DNA of 64,000 nucleotides from Candidatus Thiodiazotropha endolucinida. Lineage in GTDB: Bacteria; Pseudomonadota; Gammaproteobacteria; Chromatiales; Chromatiaceae. How positions within the stretch are numbered: position 1 is the stretch's first letter; each line of letters begins with the position of its first letter. The position numbers were made by a program, and so were the translations under genes. The stretch covers positions 1 through 64,000 of the forward strand of contig NZ_MARB01000009.1 in NCBI RefSeq assembly GCF_001715975.1, given 5' to 3'. Positions 45,361 to 53,631 of this stretch are shown here, piece after piece. Under the pieces are notes generated by a model. It saw nothing but the letters and a program-made list of their open reading frames with translations. It was not told where the DNA came from and did no database searches.

Positions 45361-45740
45361 GCCCCACTCCCCTGCAACACAGCCAGTACCTGACCGAGCA
45401 GGTTCTGTCCCAACACCAGTTCGATCACGACCAGCCAGGTCACGATACGCCAGCGTACAGCGAGCAAGTTCCCGGCCTGTGTCTCATCCAGACGTCCCCA
45501 ACGTTCAAGGGCGTTCACGATCCATGGCCAGCCCATCGCCAACAGGGCAATCAGCGAGACCCGGATGCCAGTCAGGAGTGGCTTCAAGGCATCGATCCTT
45601 GTCTGCACAGCGACTACAGAGGATGTCTCGACCGAATGCCAGAGGATGCCACCCGCCCCCAGCGCCAGACCAAACGCCAGCAGGGTCAGCAATAAGAACC
45701 AGCGCCGACGCAAGGCAAATCCGTTATTGGACACGGCCAT
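45357..45740 (-). CDS. Small conjugation-module membrane protein
   Basis: A 127-residue protein with hydrophobic segments at about residues 13-31, 57-75 and 95-118. It always seems to sit between the PFL_4711-type and TraG-type genes in elements of this class, but I do not know a function or firm family number. It overlaps both neighbours (4 bp with traG, 17 bp with the gene before), so it belongs to the same transcript. Likely a structural inner-membrane part of the transfer apparatus. Confidence 0.7.
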   Translation of the reverse strand: MAVSNNGFALRRRWFLLLTLLAFGLALGAGGILWHSVETSSVVAVQTRIDALKPLLTGIRVSLIALLAMGWPWIVNALERWGRLDETQAGNLLAVRWRIVTWLVVIELVLGQNLLGQVLAVLQGSGA

Positions 45741-47085
45741 TACTCAGCGGACGCGGATCGATGGTGGGGACTTCTGGCGTTTTCAGGGACGACTGTCGAC
45801 GGGCCGCGGCGCGTTGAAGCAAAGTCGCAATCGTGTCAGAGACCACCTCCTTGCGCACGCGGGTCTCGAACAACAGGTTCTCGATCTCCTTGTCCAGCTC
45901 GGCGATGGACTTGTCCGCGTGCTCGCGGGCCACCTCGGTGGCATAAACCTCCGGCACCTGGCGGCCGGAAAGCAGCAAACGGCGGGCATACAGCGCCTTC
46001 TCCACCGTGCGTGCCGTACTGATCTCGGAAACCAGCCGGCCCATGATGAGGCTCTGCTCTGAGGCCGGCATCTCTCGGATCGCCTCGATGACCTGGCGGG
46101 TGATGGCCACGCCGGGGGCAGTAATATTGTCCAGGTTGGCCAGTGTCGGTGGCGTAGTGCCACTGACCAGGTTCTGAATTTCCGTCGTTACGGTAGTCGC
46201 TTCCTGATTGAGCTTTGGCAGCAGTCCGGTACCGGGGATACTGTCTTTGCGGCAGGTATCACAGGTGGTGACGATATTTTCACCGACCACATCGACGACC
46301 CAGTTACGCGCCTCGGTAGGCGTTGTCCAGATCTCAGTCAGGCGGGTGGCCGATGCGGGAGGCACCGGGCCTGCCGTCGTGATCGGACGATTCATATTGA
46401 TGTTGAACCCTGCCTTGACGATGTCGCCGGTAAATTCCAGCACCGGCTGCCCGGAGCCCCCGGCCTGCCCGCCGATCCAGGGCACACCATTGTCCCCGTT
46501 AGAGGTCTCGACGGCATCCTTGGCGGTTACCGCATCATTACCGCCAACGCCCATCTGGAGCTTCCAGTCATTGCCTTTGGAGAGCGTGATGAGATCGGCA
46601 TAGGGATTTTTGCCCTGTGCGATCTCGGCCTCCATCTGCTCGCAGGACTTCGTCGCCAGTTGCATAGTTTCTTCTGCCTGCAGCAGTGCGTTCTGGAACA
46701 TGTCGTAGAGGCCGGGATTGGCGCGCTGCAGGATCAGCGCGGGGAGTGCGGCAATCGCGGCACTGGCCGCGGCCGTCATCGCGTTCATCATGTTGTCGAT
46801 GCCGGCGCCGATGTCATTCAGCGTATTGGTCACGGCAGCCACGGGATCGAACTTACCGCAGCTGTAGCCCAGTCCCAATTGCGCAGAACCACCCAGGGTA
46901 ACGGATACGACAGAAGGATTGGCAGGCGCCGATACCGGCTCTGCCCCACCGATTTCGTAATACCAGAAGCTGTCTTCCGTCGGTCCCTTGGTTATAGCAT
47001 GCGCACTATTCGAACTGAGGAGTCCAATCAGCAGCCAGGTGATAGCGTGTCGGTGACAGAATGTGTGTAGAGAGTTCGTTTTCAT
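45724..47085 (-). CDS. ICE protein, PFL_4711 family (TIGR03755), TraH-like
   Basis: A 453-residue exported protein. A signal peptide spans about residues 12-30 (ITWLLIGLLSSNSAHA). The mature part includes a conserved GLGYSCGKFDPVAAV stretch and paired Cys (CDTCRK), as in the PFL_4711 family. It is analogous to TraH of F-type systems, a periplasmic/outer-membrane factor for pilus assembly and mating-pair stabilisation. It begins at the last base of the PFL_4710 gene. The family call is good. Confidence 0.85.
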   Translation of the reverse strand: MKTNSLHTFCHRHAITWLLIGLLSSNSAHAITKGPTEDSFWYYEIGGAEPVSAPANPSVVSVTLGGSAQLGLGYSCGKFDPVAAVTNTLNDIGAGIDNMMNAMTAAASAAIAALPALILQRANPGLYDMFQNALLQAEETMQLATKSCEQMEAEIAQGKNPYADLITLSKGNDWKLQMGVGGNDAVTAKDAVETSNGDNGVPWIGGQAGGSGQPVLEFTGDIVKAGFNINMNRPITTAGPVPPASATRLTEIWTTPTEARNWVVDVVGENIVTTCDTCRKDSIPGTGLLPKLNQEATTVTTEIQNLVSGTTPPTLANLDNITAPGVAITRQVIEAIREMPASEQSLIMGRLVSEISTARTVEKALYARRLLLSGRQVPEVYATEVAREHADKSIAELDKEIENLLFETRVRKEVVSDTIATLLQRAAARRQSSLKTPEVPTIDPRPLSNGRVQ

Positions 47086-48104
47086 CAGGGATAAGCAATC
47101 CAGTCAATATCAAACAGAAACCACTGGCCGCGGCGCTCACAGCACTTGTAGGGCCGCCATAGATTCCAGACATAGTCACCCTCGCTATCAACACGGCCGC
47201 CACCCCAGCCGGTCAGACTGGCAAGATCATTGGTGCCAAAGACGTTGCAGCTCGATTCAGACAGCGGCAATAACATCTGCCAGGTACCGGTGCTGCGATC
47301 CTTCTCCATCAAAGGCCCCGGTGACCAAACCTTCATGGAACCCGATGAGCCGGTCACTGGTACATAGACGTGTGGTTGTCCCGTGCGCGTGACGATGTCA
47401 CCGGCTCGCTGGGCATTGAGGGCTGCCGCCTTGGGCTCTTCCGCCTGAGTCGTCCAGCCGGTACGCGGATAGACACCACCCCAGGTCTGCAAGGGCCAGG
47501 TGCCCAGCTCGCGCAGGCCGGGGAGCAGGCTGGCGGGATAGAAGATCTCCGGGATCTCCTGCCGCCACGACAGGGCATCGAGGCCGGACTGGAAATAGGG
47601 AAAGAAAGAAGTGGTCTCTGAAGGGCACAACAAACCGGTACCGGCAACGATACCCGTCAGCGAGCTCAGCGGGTGGCCAATCGCGTCAGTTTCACGGTAA
47701 ATCAGATTCTTGTGGTCACGCTCCGAGGTTCCTTCCGTGCGATTGCCTGCACTGTCGATCGGCACCGGCAGCAAGGCACCCAACAGACCCGTGGCCGCCG
47801 TCTTCTGCGCCAAACCCAGCGTCGCGCGGATTTCGGTCCACGGATTTCCACCCAACTCGTTGTAAGTGCTGACCACCAGATCCGGGTTGTAATGCCCCAC
47901 CTTGATCGAAGTGCGTACGCTGCAACCGGTCCAGGAACAGCGCAACCAGAAACAGGTGCCAATCGGCATCCACCGCATGCAGGAAAATGCCGCCGTTGTC
48001 GTCTGGGCAACAATCTGTGGTGTGGTCGTTGTACCGGAGAATCCGGCAACCGGCACCCATAACGCAATGGCCAGGCAGAATGATAGGCATCTCTGGCGGA
48101 TCAT
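47085..48104 (-). CDS. ICE protein, PFL_4710 family (TIGR03756), TraU-like
   Basis: A 339-residue periplasmic protein with a signal peptide (about residues 7-22, LSFCLAIALWVPVAGF) and many Cys residues in the mature part (CMRWMPIGTCFWLRC, then WTGC). This is the TraU-like pattern. TraU-type proteins are needed for DNA transfer and pilus function and depend on disulfide bond formation. It overlaps the PFL_4709 gene by four bases upstream. Confidence 0.85.
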   Translation of the reverse strand: MIRQRCLSFCLAIALWVPVAGFSGTTTTPQIVAQTTTAAFSCMRWMPIGTCFWLRCSWTGCSVRTSIKVGHYNPDLVVSTYNELGGNPWTEIRATLGLAQKTAATGLLGALLPVPIDSAGNRTEGTSERDHKNLIYRETDAIGHPLSSLTGIVAGTGLLCPSETTSFFPYFQSGLDALSWRQEIPEIFYPASLLPGLRELGTWPLQTWGGVYPRTGWTTQAEEPKAAALNAQRAGDIVTRTGQPHVYVPVTGSSGSMKVWSPGPLMEKDRSTGTWQMLLPLSESSCNVFGTNDLASLTGWGGGRVDSEGDYVWNLWRPYKCCERRGQWFLFDIDWIAYP

Positions 48105-48592
48105 CGCTTACCTTCCCGTCGCCATGCCCGGTAATGCGTGATTGCGGTCTGCACATCCGTTACACCATAGACGACTGCCTGGCCATCGAAGACGATGGCT
48201 GGATAGCGATCCACGCCATACTGCATCGCCTTCGCCAAACCCATCGCGGCGCGCTGTATCCGCGTACGATCTTCCTGACGCAGTTGCTGGAAACGTTGCT
48301 GAACGAGTCGTTTGGATTGCTCGGGATCGGCCGGAAGGCCTTCGGACAGCTTCGCCTCTGTACTCCGCAGACCATCCAGTTCATAGACATGGAATTCTTT
48401 TTCCCCACGAAGTGCCCGCCTGCTGATACCCGCCTCACCGGCTATAGGCGAGTCAGTCGTGGTGAATACCTCTACAAGGTGCGGATGCGGCTCTACCAAT
48501 TGACCCGCTTGTACAACACTAGCGAAAAAGGCCAATACAATCCGTACCGGCACAACAAAGCGTATTGAGCGTGAATTCCTGATCATGTACAC
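48101..48592 (-). CDS. ICE protein, PFL_4709 family (TIGR03757), TrbC-like
   Basis: A 163-residue exported protein. A hydrophobic N-terminus (FVVPVRIVLAFFASVVQAG) should be the signal peptide. The C-terminal part reads ALGLAKAMQYG-like and YPAIVFDGQAVVYGVTDV, the thioredoxin-like end seen in TrbC/PFL_4709. It is the first of five tightly packed genes running to traG. In related elements it follows the VirB4-type ATPase; here a plus-strand Gabija-like cargo block separates them. Confidence 0.82.
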   Translation of the reverse strand: MYMIRNSRSIRFVVPVRIVLAFFASVVQAGQLVEPHPHLVEVFTTTDSPIAGEAGISRRALRGEKEFHVYELDGLRSTEAKLSEGLPADPEQSKRLVQQRFQQLRQEDRTRIQRAAMGLAKAMQYGVDRYPAIVFDGQAVVYGVTDVQTAITHYRAWRREGKR

Positions 48593-49200
48593 AAATGACC
48601 CACTGACAGAGTGATGGGCAATCGTGGATCATGAGCCAGCCCTAGGAAACAGAAAACTCGATCAATATGCGGCGTAGTTTTTACCCGACGGATTCACCCC
48701 AGAAAGATAGTCATACTGGGTTTTCATTAGGCGTGAACGATGGAAAAATCCCTTAAAAGACGCCTATCGACTCCACCTGATTGCTCTAAAGCGGGCGTAA
48801 TGATGAACGCTTTAGTAGAATTGTCGTATCAAAAGCACCGTAACGATGGATCAATTGATTCGCTGCTTTTGTCCTTCGGCAGGAAAGCTGTCATTCAGAA
48901 TCGCGCGGAAAACTGGATAGCGAATACTTGTGAAGTGCCAGCGGAGCAGACATCCAATCTTTGAATACATGGTAGGATTTACTAATTTGGCAATAACGCA
49001 CCCGACAAATACATTCCGAATTGGCCAACAAAAACAGCGACTTGCGAATATTTATATGTCGGCTGCGAATCTGCCGGATTAGTAGCTGCAGAAACAATGT
49101 TCGAACCGTCTGCATGATTCGATTAGGAGAACCGGTTATATGATTGCCTGTTGGAAAGAAGAGCATTCGCTTGCACTAGCCGCTTTCCGGAGAACGCTGG
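48593..49200. other. Gene-free stretch at the left edge of the Gabija-like cargo
   Basis: About 600 bp between divergent units. A 74-codon plus-strand frame (48740-48964) and a 91-codon minus-strand frame (48891-49166) exist, but neither has a clear ribosome binding site or recognised similarity. The sequence 48980-49130 is AT-rich and should hold the promoter of the cargo genes. No tRNA, repeat array or transposase remnant was seen. Confidence 0.5.
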
Positions 49201-51440
49201 ATGAGAATTGCCTTTGTTGAGATACAGAACTTCAGGAAGCTGAAAGCATGCCGCGTCGAGTTCGCTGAGGAGGAAACAATCTTCGTCGGTGCCAACAACA
49301 GTGGCAAGACATCCGCAATGGATGCTCTGATCCTGTTTCTCAAACACAGCCGACGAAAATCCTTTGCGACTACGGACTTCACCCTTTCAAACTGGTCGTC
49401 TCTTGACGAGTTCGGAGCGCAGTGGGTTGCTGCTGCCGAAGATGATGAACCAGACCTTGCCGTTGACGCCCTGCTGCATTTGCTGCCAACCATTGAGTCT
49501 GGCTCACAGCAGAAGAGAAGGACCTTCACCGTCTCTCTCATCTTCTCCCTACGCTCGATTGGACGCCGGCAGAACTATTGGGAGTCAGACTTGTATTTGC
49601 GCCCAAGAACATGGAGCAACTCTACAAGGATTTCCGCAGTGCCTACAAATCGGCGCGCGCCGCTGAGTCCGCCTCCAAAAAGGCAGACTCGCCGCTGTCT
49701 TTATGGCCAAGCTCCATGCGGGACTTCCTAGACAGGCAGCTGCACAGACAGTTCGAAGTCCAGTCCTACATTCTCGATCCCGCGCAGTGCCAAGCTCCTG
49801 AAAAGGGTGCCGCCAAGCCTCAGCCGCTTCCTGCTGACAGCGATCCGCTCAAGAAGGATCCCTTCGAAGGGCTCATCAAGATTGACGTGATCACTGCCCA
49901 GAGAGGCTTTTCCGATCCGAAGACGGAGGATGACTCACACAGTGGCTTCGCCAGCTTGTCGACCCAGCTGCGCCGCTACTTCTCCAAGCACTTGAATCCG
50001 TCGGAAGCCCCGGATGCAAGCGATATCGAGGCACTGGAAGCCATCGAAGCGGCAAAAACGGTATTCAACGAGAAACTGAAGACGAGTTTTGAGCCTGCCG
50101 TGGGGGAACTTGAGGGGCTCAACTACCCGGGATTCAGTGACCCACGGATCTCGATAACAAGCAAGATCGACCCGCGCGACAGCCTTGACCATGAGACTGC
50201 GGTGCAATTCGACCTGCCGGGAGCGGATTCATTGTCTCTGCCCGAGAAATACAACGGGCTTGGATACCAGAATCTCATCTCGATGGTATTCAACCTGATC
50301 CGGTTCAGAGACGAGTGGATGCGGGTTGGTAAAGCTGCCAAGGAGCAGGACACCAAGGATGCTGCTATAGAACCCCTGCACGTTGTTCTGGTCGAAGAAC
50401 CCGAAGCTCATCTTCATGCGCAAGTTCAGCAGGTATTCATCAAGAAGGCCTACAAAGTGCTCCGCAGCCACACTTCACTCGCGGACTCCTCCTTCAATAC
50501 GCAGATGATCGTCAGCACCCACTCGTCAAACATTGCCCATGAGCTGGACTTCTCTTGTCTGCGCTACTTCCGCCGGGAACCGGCCACGAAGAAGGGAGAG
50601 ACTCCCACGGCAACGGTCATCAATCTTTCTCATACGTTCGGCGGCCACGACGAGACCTCAAGGTTTGCCACGCGCTATCTCCGAACAACCCATTGCGATT
50701 TGTTCTTCGCCGATGCGGCCATTCTCGTGGAGGGCTCCGCTGAACGTATGCTGATGCCCCATTTCGTCCGGACGAAGTTCCCCAAGCTGGATCAAAGCTA
50801 TCTTTCGCTTCTTGAGATTGGCGGCGCCCATGCCCATCGGTTGAAGCCGCTATTGGATACTCTCGGGCTTTTGTCTCTTGTCGTCACTGATCTCGACTCG
50901 ATTCAACCGACGGGTACCGCCAAGGCGCGCCCGGAGCGCGGGAAGGGCTATCGCACAGGAAACACCACGCTCAAGGAATGGGTGCCCGAGAGGGAGCCAC
51001 TTGATGATTTACTTGATTTGCCGGACGACGAGAAACAGACCTCAGATGGCCTTGTGAGGGTCGCATACCAATGCCCAATCACCCTGGAATACAAGGATGG
51101 TGAGGGTGAAGGCGAGGCAATCCCGTATACATTCGAGGATTCATTGGCCTTCACGAACCTCGCGCTGTTTAGGGGCTGCGCAGACCCAGTCGGTCTATTG
51201 AAGAAGCTCCAAGCCGCCCTCGGGAAGGACACTCTCGAACATGCCAGCAGCGATATGTTCGCGAGCTTGGAGAAGGGCAGCAAAGCTGAGATGGCCTTGG
51301 AGCTGCTCTACCTGAACGAACCAGACCAGGTGGAGCCGCCAGCCTACATCTCCGATGGACTCAAGTGGCTTGAGGGAGCCCTCGATGCGAGAAAGGTCGA
51401 TGCCATCAAGAGTGAAGCAGATGAGGTGAATGATGACTGA
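49201..51440 (+). pseudogene. gajA: Gabija GajA-like OLD-family nuclease, frameshifted
   Basis: Class 2 OLD nuclease. The first frame (49201 to about 49545) has MRIAFVEIQNFRKL and P-loop FVGANNSGKTSAMDALILFL. The sequence then continues in a different frame as LPTLDWTPAELLG and onward to 51440. One base seems missing within about 49540-49550 (TCTTCTCCCT). The second part holds Walker B VVLVEEPEAHLHAQ, the His-loop MIVSTHSSN, and the Toprim domain AAILVEGSAERMLMPHF and VVTDLDSI. Read across, the protein has about 746 residues, longer than typical GajA. In Gabija, GajA nicks phage DNA when nucleotides run low. As given, the N-terminal ATPase lobe is separated, so the product is probably inactive. 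Confidence 0.82.
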
Positions 51441-53316
51441 GGCAGTTACTCAAGGGGATGAACTCCGGGAGACAATGTCAGCATGCCTCGACCTAGAGAA
51501 GCCTAGGAGCTTCTTCCTCTATGCTGGTGCCGGAACGGGGAAGACAAGGGCAGTAGTCGAAGCGATGAACATCTTCCGTAGCCGCTATGGCACGCAGTTC
51601 AGGCAGTCGGGGCAGAAAGTTGCTGTGATAACCTACACCAATGCAGCATGTGACGAGATTCGGCGCAGGATTGACTTCGATCCCATCTTTGCCGTGTCCA
51701 CGATCCATAGTTTTGCCTGGGAGCAAATCTGCACATATCACAAAGATATCTCCGCGTGGCTTCGTGTGCGTCTGGCTGCTGATATAGCCGAGCTGGAGGA
51801 GAGGCAAACGAAAGGGAGGGCTGGAACGAAGGCCGCCGTTGAGCGGAAAGTACAGATAGAGTCGAAGCATAACCGGCTTCAGCACCTCGATGCCATCAAG
51901 CAGTTCACCTACAATCCAAATGGTGAGAACATCGGCAAGAACTCCCTGAACCATGCTGAGGTGATCGCCCTATCAGCGGCGTTCCTCGCCGACAAGCCGC
52001 TCATGCGGCAAGTACTGATTCGGAAGCACCCCGTCCTCCTCATCGACGAAAGCCAGGATACACAAAAAGACCTGATTGATGCCGTTTTCGCTCTCCAGGC
52101 GAAGCATCCCGACAAGTTCTGTCTTGCTCTGTTCGGTGACACAATGCAGCGCATCTACGCGGACGGGAAAGTAGACTTGGAGCAGGCCGTCCCGGCAGAT
52201 TGGGAGAAGCCCGCCCTTGTCGTCAACCACAGGTGTCCTAAGCGCATTGTGACCCTTCTTAACCAGATCAGGTCGGAGGCGGACGGCGCACAACAGGAAC
52301 CAAGGGAAGACGCTCAAGAAGGGGTTCTGCGGCTGTTTCTTGTCAACGATGTTGATGATGTAGACAAACTGAAAGCCGAAGCAGAAGCGGCCCAGGTAAT
52401 GGCGGAGACTGCTTCCGATGACGATTGGATGAATCAAGAGACGATCAAGGTGCTCACTCTTGAGCACCACATGGCTGCGCGCCGAGGAGGTTTTGCGGGC
52501 TTCTTTGAGCCGCTCTACAGGATAGACAGGTTCAGGACTGGTCTGCTGGATGGGACTCTGAGCGGGGTTGCATTCTTCGCACGACAGGTGCTCCCGCTGG
52601 TTGAGGCCCTGCGATCCGAAGACAGGTTCGGGGTGGCTCAGGTCGTGAAGGAATACTCCCCTCTCGTGTCTGCTGACAGGCTGAGTGCAAACGAGGCCTC
52701 ATTGGAGGAAATCCGTAAGGCCGGGGAGTCTGTGGAGTCCATATTCTCCCTGTGGGACGACGGCACGGATCCCGTCCTGTTGGATGTTCTCAAGACAATC
52801 GCTCACGAAGGCCTGTTCGGTATCCCCGATGTCTTCGCGCCGATCCTGTCAGATACTGATGCGGAGGAAGAAGAGGCAGAGCCTGTTCCTGAGGACGCAG
52901 AAGATGACGGGAATCCCGCAATTGATGCCTGGCGGGAGGCGCTTTCTGTGCCGTTTAGTCAGCTGCGTGCGTATGTGGAGTATATCTCTGACAGATCACC
53001 TTTCGGAACACATCAGGGCATCAAGGGCTTACAGTTTCCACGGGTAATGGTTATCTTGGATGACAACGAAGCCCGCGGTTTCATGTTTAGTTATGACAAG
53101 TTGCTTGGGGCGAAAGCACTGACAGCAACTGATGAGAAGAACCAACTTGAAGGGAAGGATACATCCGTCGACAGAACTCGCCGTCTCTTCTACGTGACTT
53201 GCAGCAGGGCTGAGAAGAGCCTCGCTGTCGTTGCGTACACAAAGGAAGCCGACAAAATGGCCAAGCACATGTCCGATCTTGACTGGTTTGAGAACGACGA
53301 GATTGTCCGCTTGTGA
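51430..53316 (+). CDS. gajB: UvrD/Rep-like helicase, Gabija GajB type
   Basis: A 628-residue superfamily 1 helicase. Motifs in order: LYAGAGTGKTRAVVEAM (I), TYTNAACDEIRRR (Ia), LLIDESQDTQ (II), LALFGDTMQRIY (III), VVNHRCPKRIV (IV), HQGIKGLQFPRVMVILDD (V) and RRLFYVTCSRAEKSL (VI). It overlaps the OLD nuclease gene by 11 bp; the ATG at 51430 has GAGGTG just upstream. The pairing of a class 2 OLD nuclease with a UvrD-like helicase defines Gabija. All helicase motifs look intact. It is plus-strand cargo inside a minus-strand transfer operon. Confidence 0.85.
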   Translation: MMTEAVTQGDELRETMSACLDLEKPRSFFLYAGAGTGKTRAVVEAMNIFRSRYGTQFRQSGQKVAVITYTNAACDEIRRRIDFDPIFAVSTIHSFAWEQICTYHKDISAWLRVRLAADIAELEERQTKGRAGTKAAVERKVQIESKHNRLQHLDAIKQFTYNPNGENIGKNSLNHAEVIALSAAFLADKPLMRQVLIRKHPVLLIDESQDTQKDLIDAVFALQAKHPDKFCLALFGDTMQRIYADGKVDLEQAVPADWEKPALVVNHRCPKRIVTLLNQIRSEADGAQQEPREDAQEGVLRLFLVNDVDDVDKLKAEAEAAQVMAETASDDDWMNQETIKVLTLEHHMAARRGGFAGFFEPLYRIDRFRTGLLDGTLSGVAFFARQVLPLVEALRSEDRFGVAQVVKEYSPLVSADRLSANEASLEEIRKAGESVESIFSLWDDGTDPVLLDVLKTIAHEGLFGIPDVFAPILSDTDAEEEEAEPVPEDAEDDGNPAIDAWREALSVPFSQLRAYVEYISDRSPFGTHQGIKGLQFPRVMVILDDNEARGFMFSYDKLLGAKALTATDEKNQLEGKDTSVDRTRRLFYVTCSRAEKSLAVVAYTKEADKMAKHMSDLDWFENDEIVRL

Positions 53317-53631
53317 TCAAGACAATACTCTTGAATGTGATTCGTGGTCTATTTCCAACAATAGCACGCAGCGGACGGCGTTGACGCTTAGCGTTAACGG
53401 CCGCTTAAGGTTGACACCAGCCTGTATGGCGATTTGAAAATCCAGGCTCAAGAACGGCGGCTTTGTCGCAACTGCAGCCGGTAAAAACCTCAGTGTTGAT
53501 TATGAACTCAGGGTCGTGATGTGAGAACAGAAGTAGTCTGTCAATGACAGGTATAGCGGAGTACGACAAGGGGCGGGCAAAACAAAGCATGGATGGAACC
53601 GCCCATCCTCTGCCCATTATCTGTAGCGACT
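53317..53631. other. Gap after gajB, possible insertion-sequence end
   Basis: No gene was seen in 315 bp. At 53376-53450 the sequence AGCGTTAACGGCCGCTTAAG followed by GTTGAC and later GGCGATTTGAAAATCC resembles the multiple terminal repeats of IS21-family elements, but no istA/istB is present. It may be a solo end left by a departed element that helped bring in the cargo. The evidence is weak. Confidence 0.3.

Noticed and set aside
46660-47070. Plus-strand frame opposite the PFL_4711-type gene
   Set aside because: Antisense of a well-supported family member; no start signal and no protein-like pattern.
48740-48964. A 74-codon plus-strand gene
   Set aside because: No good ribosome binding site, no recognised family, and an overlapping frame of similar quality on the other strand.
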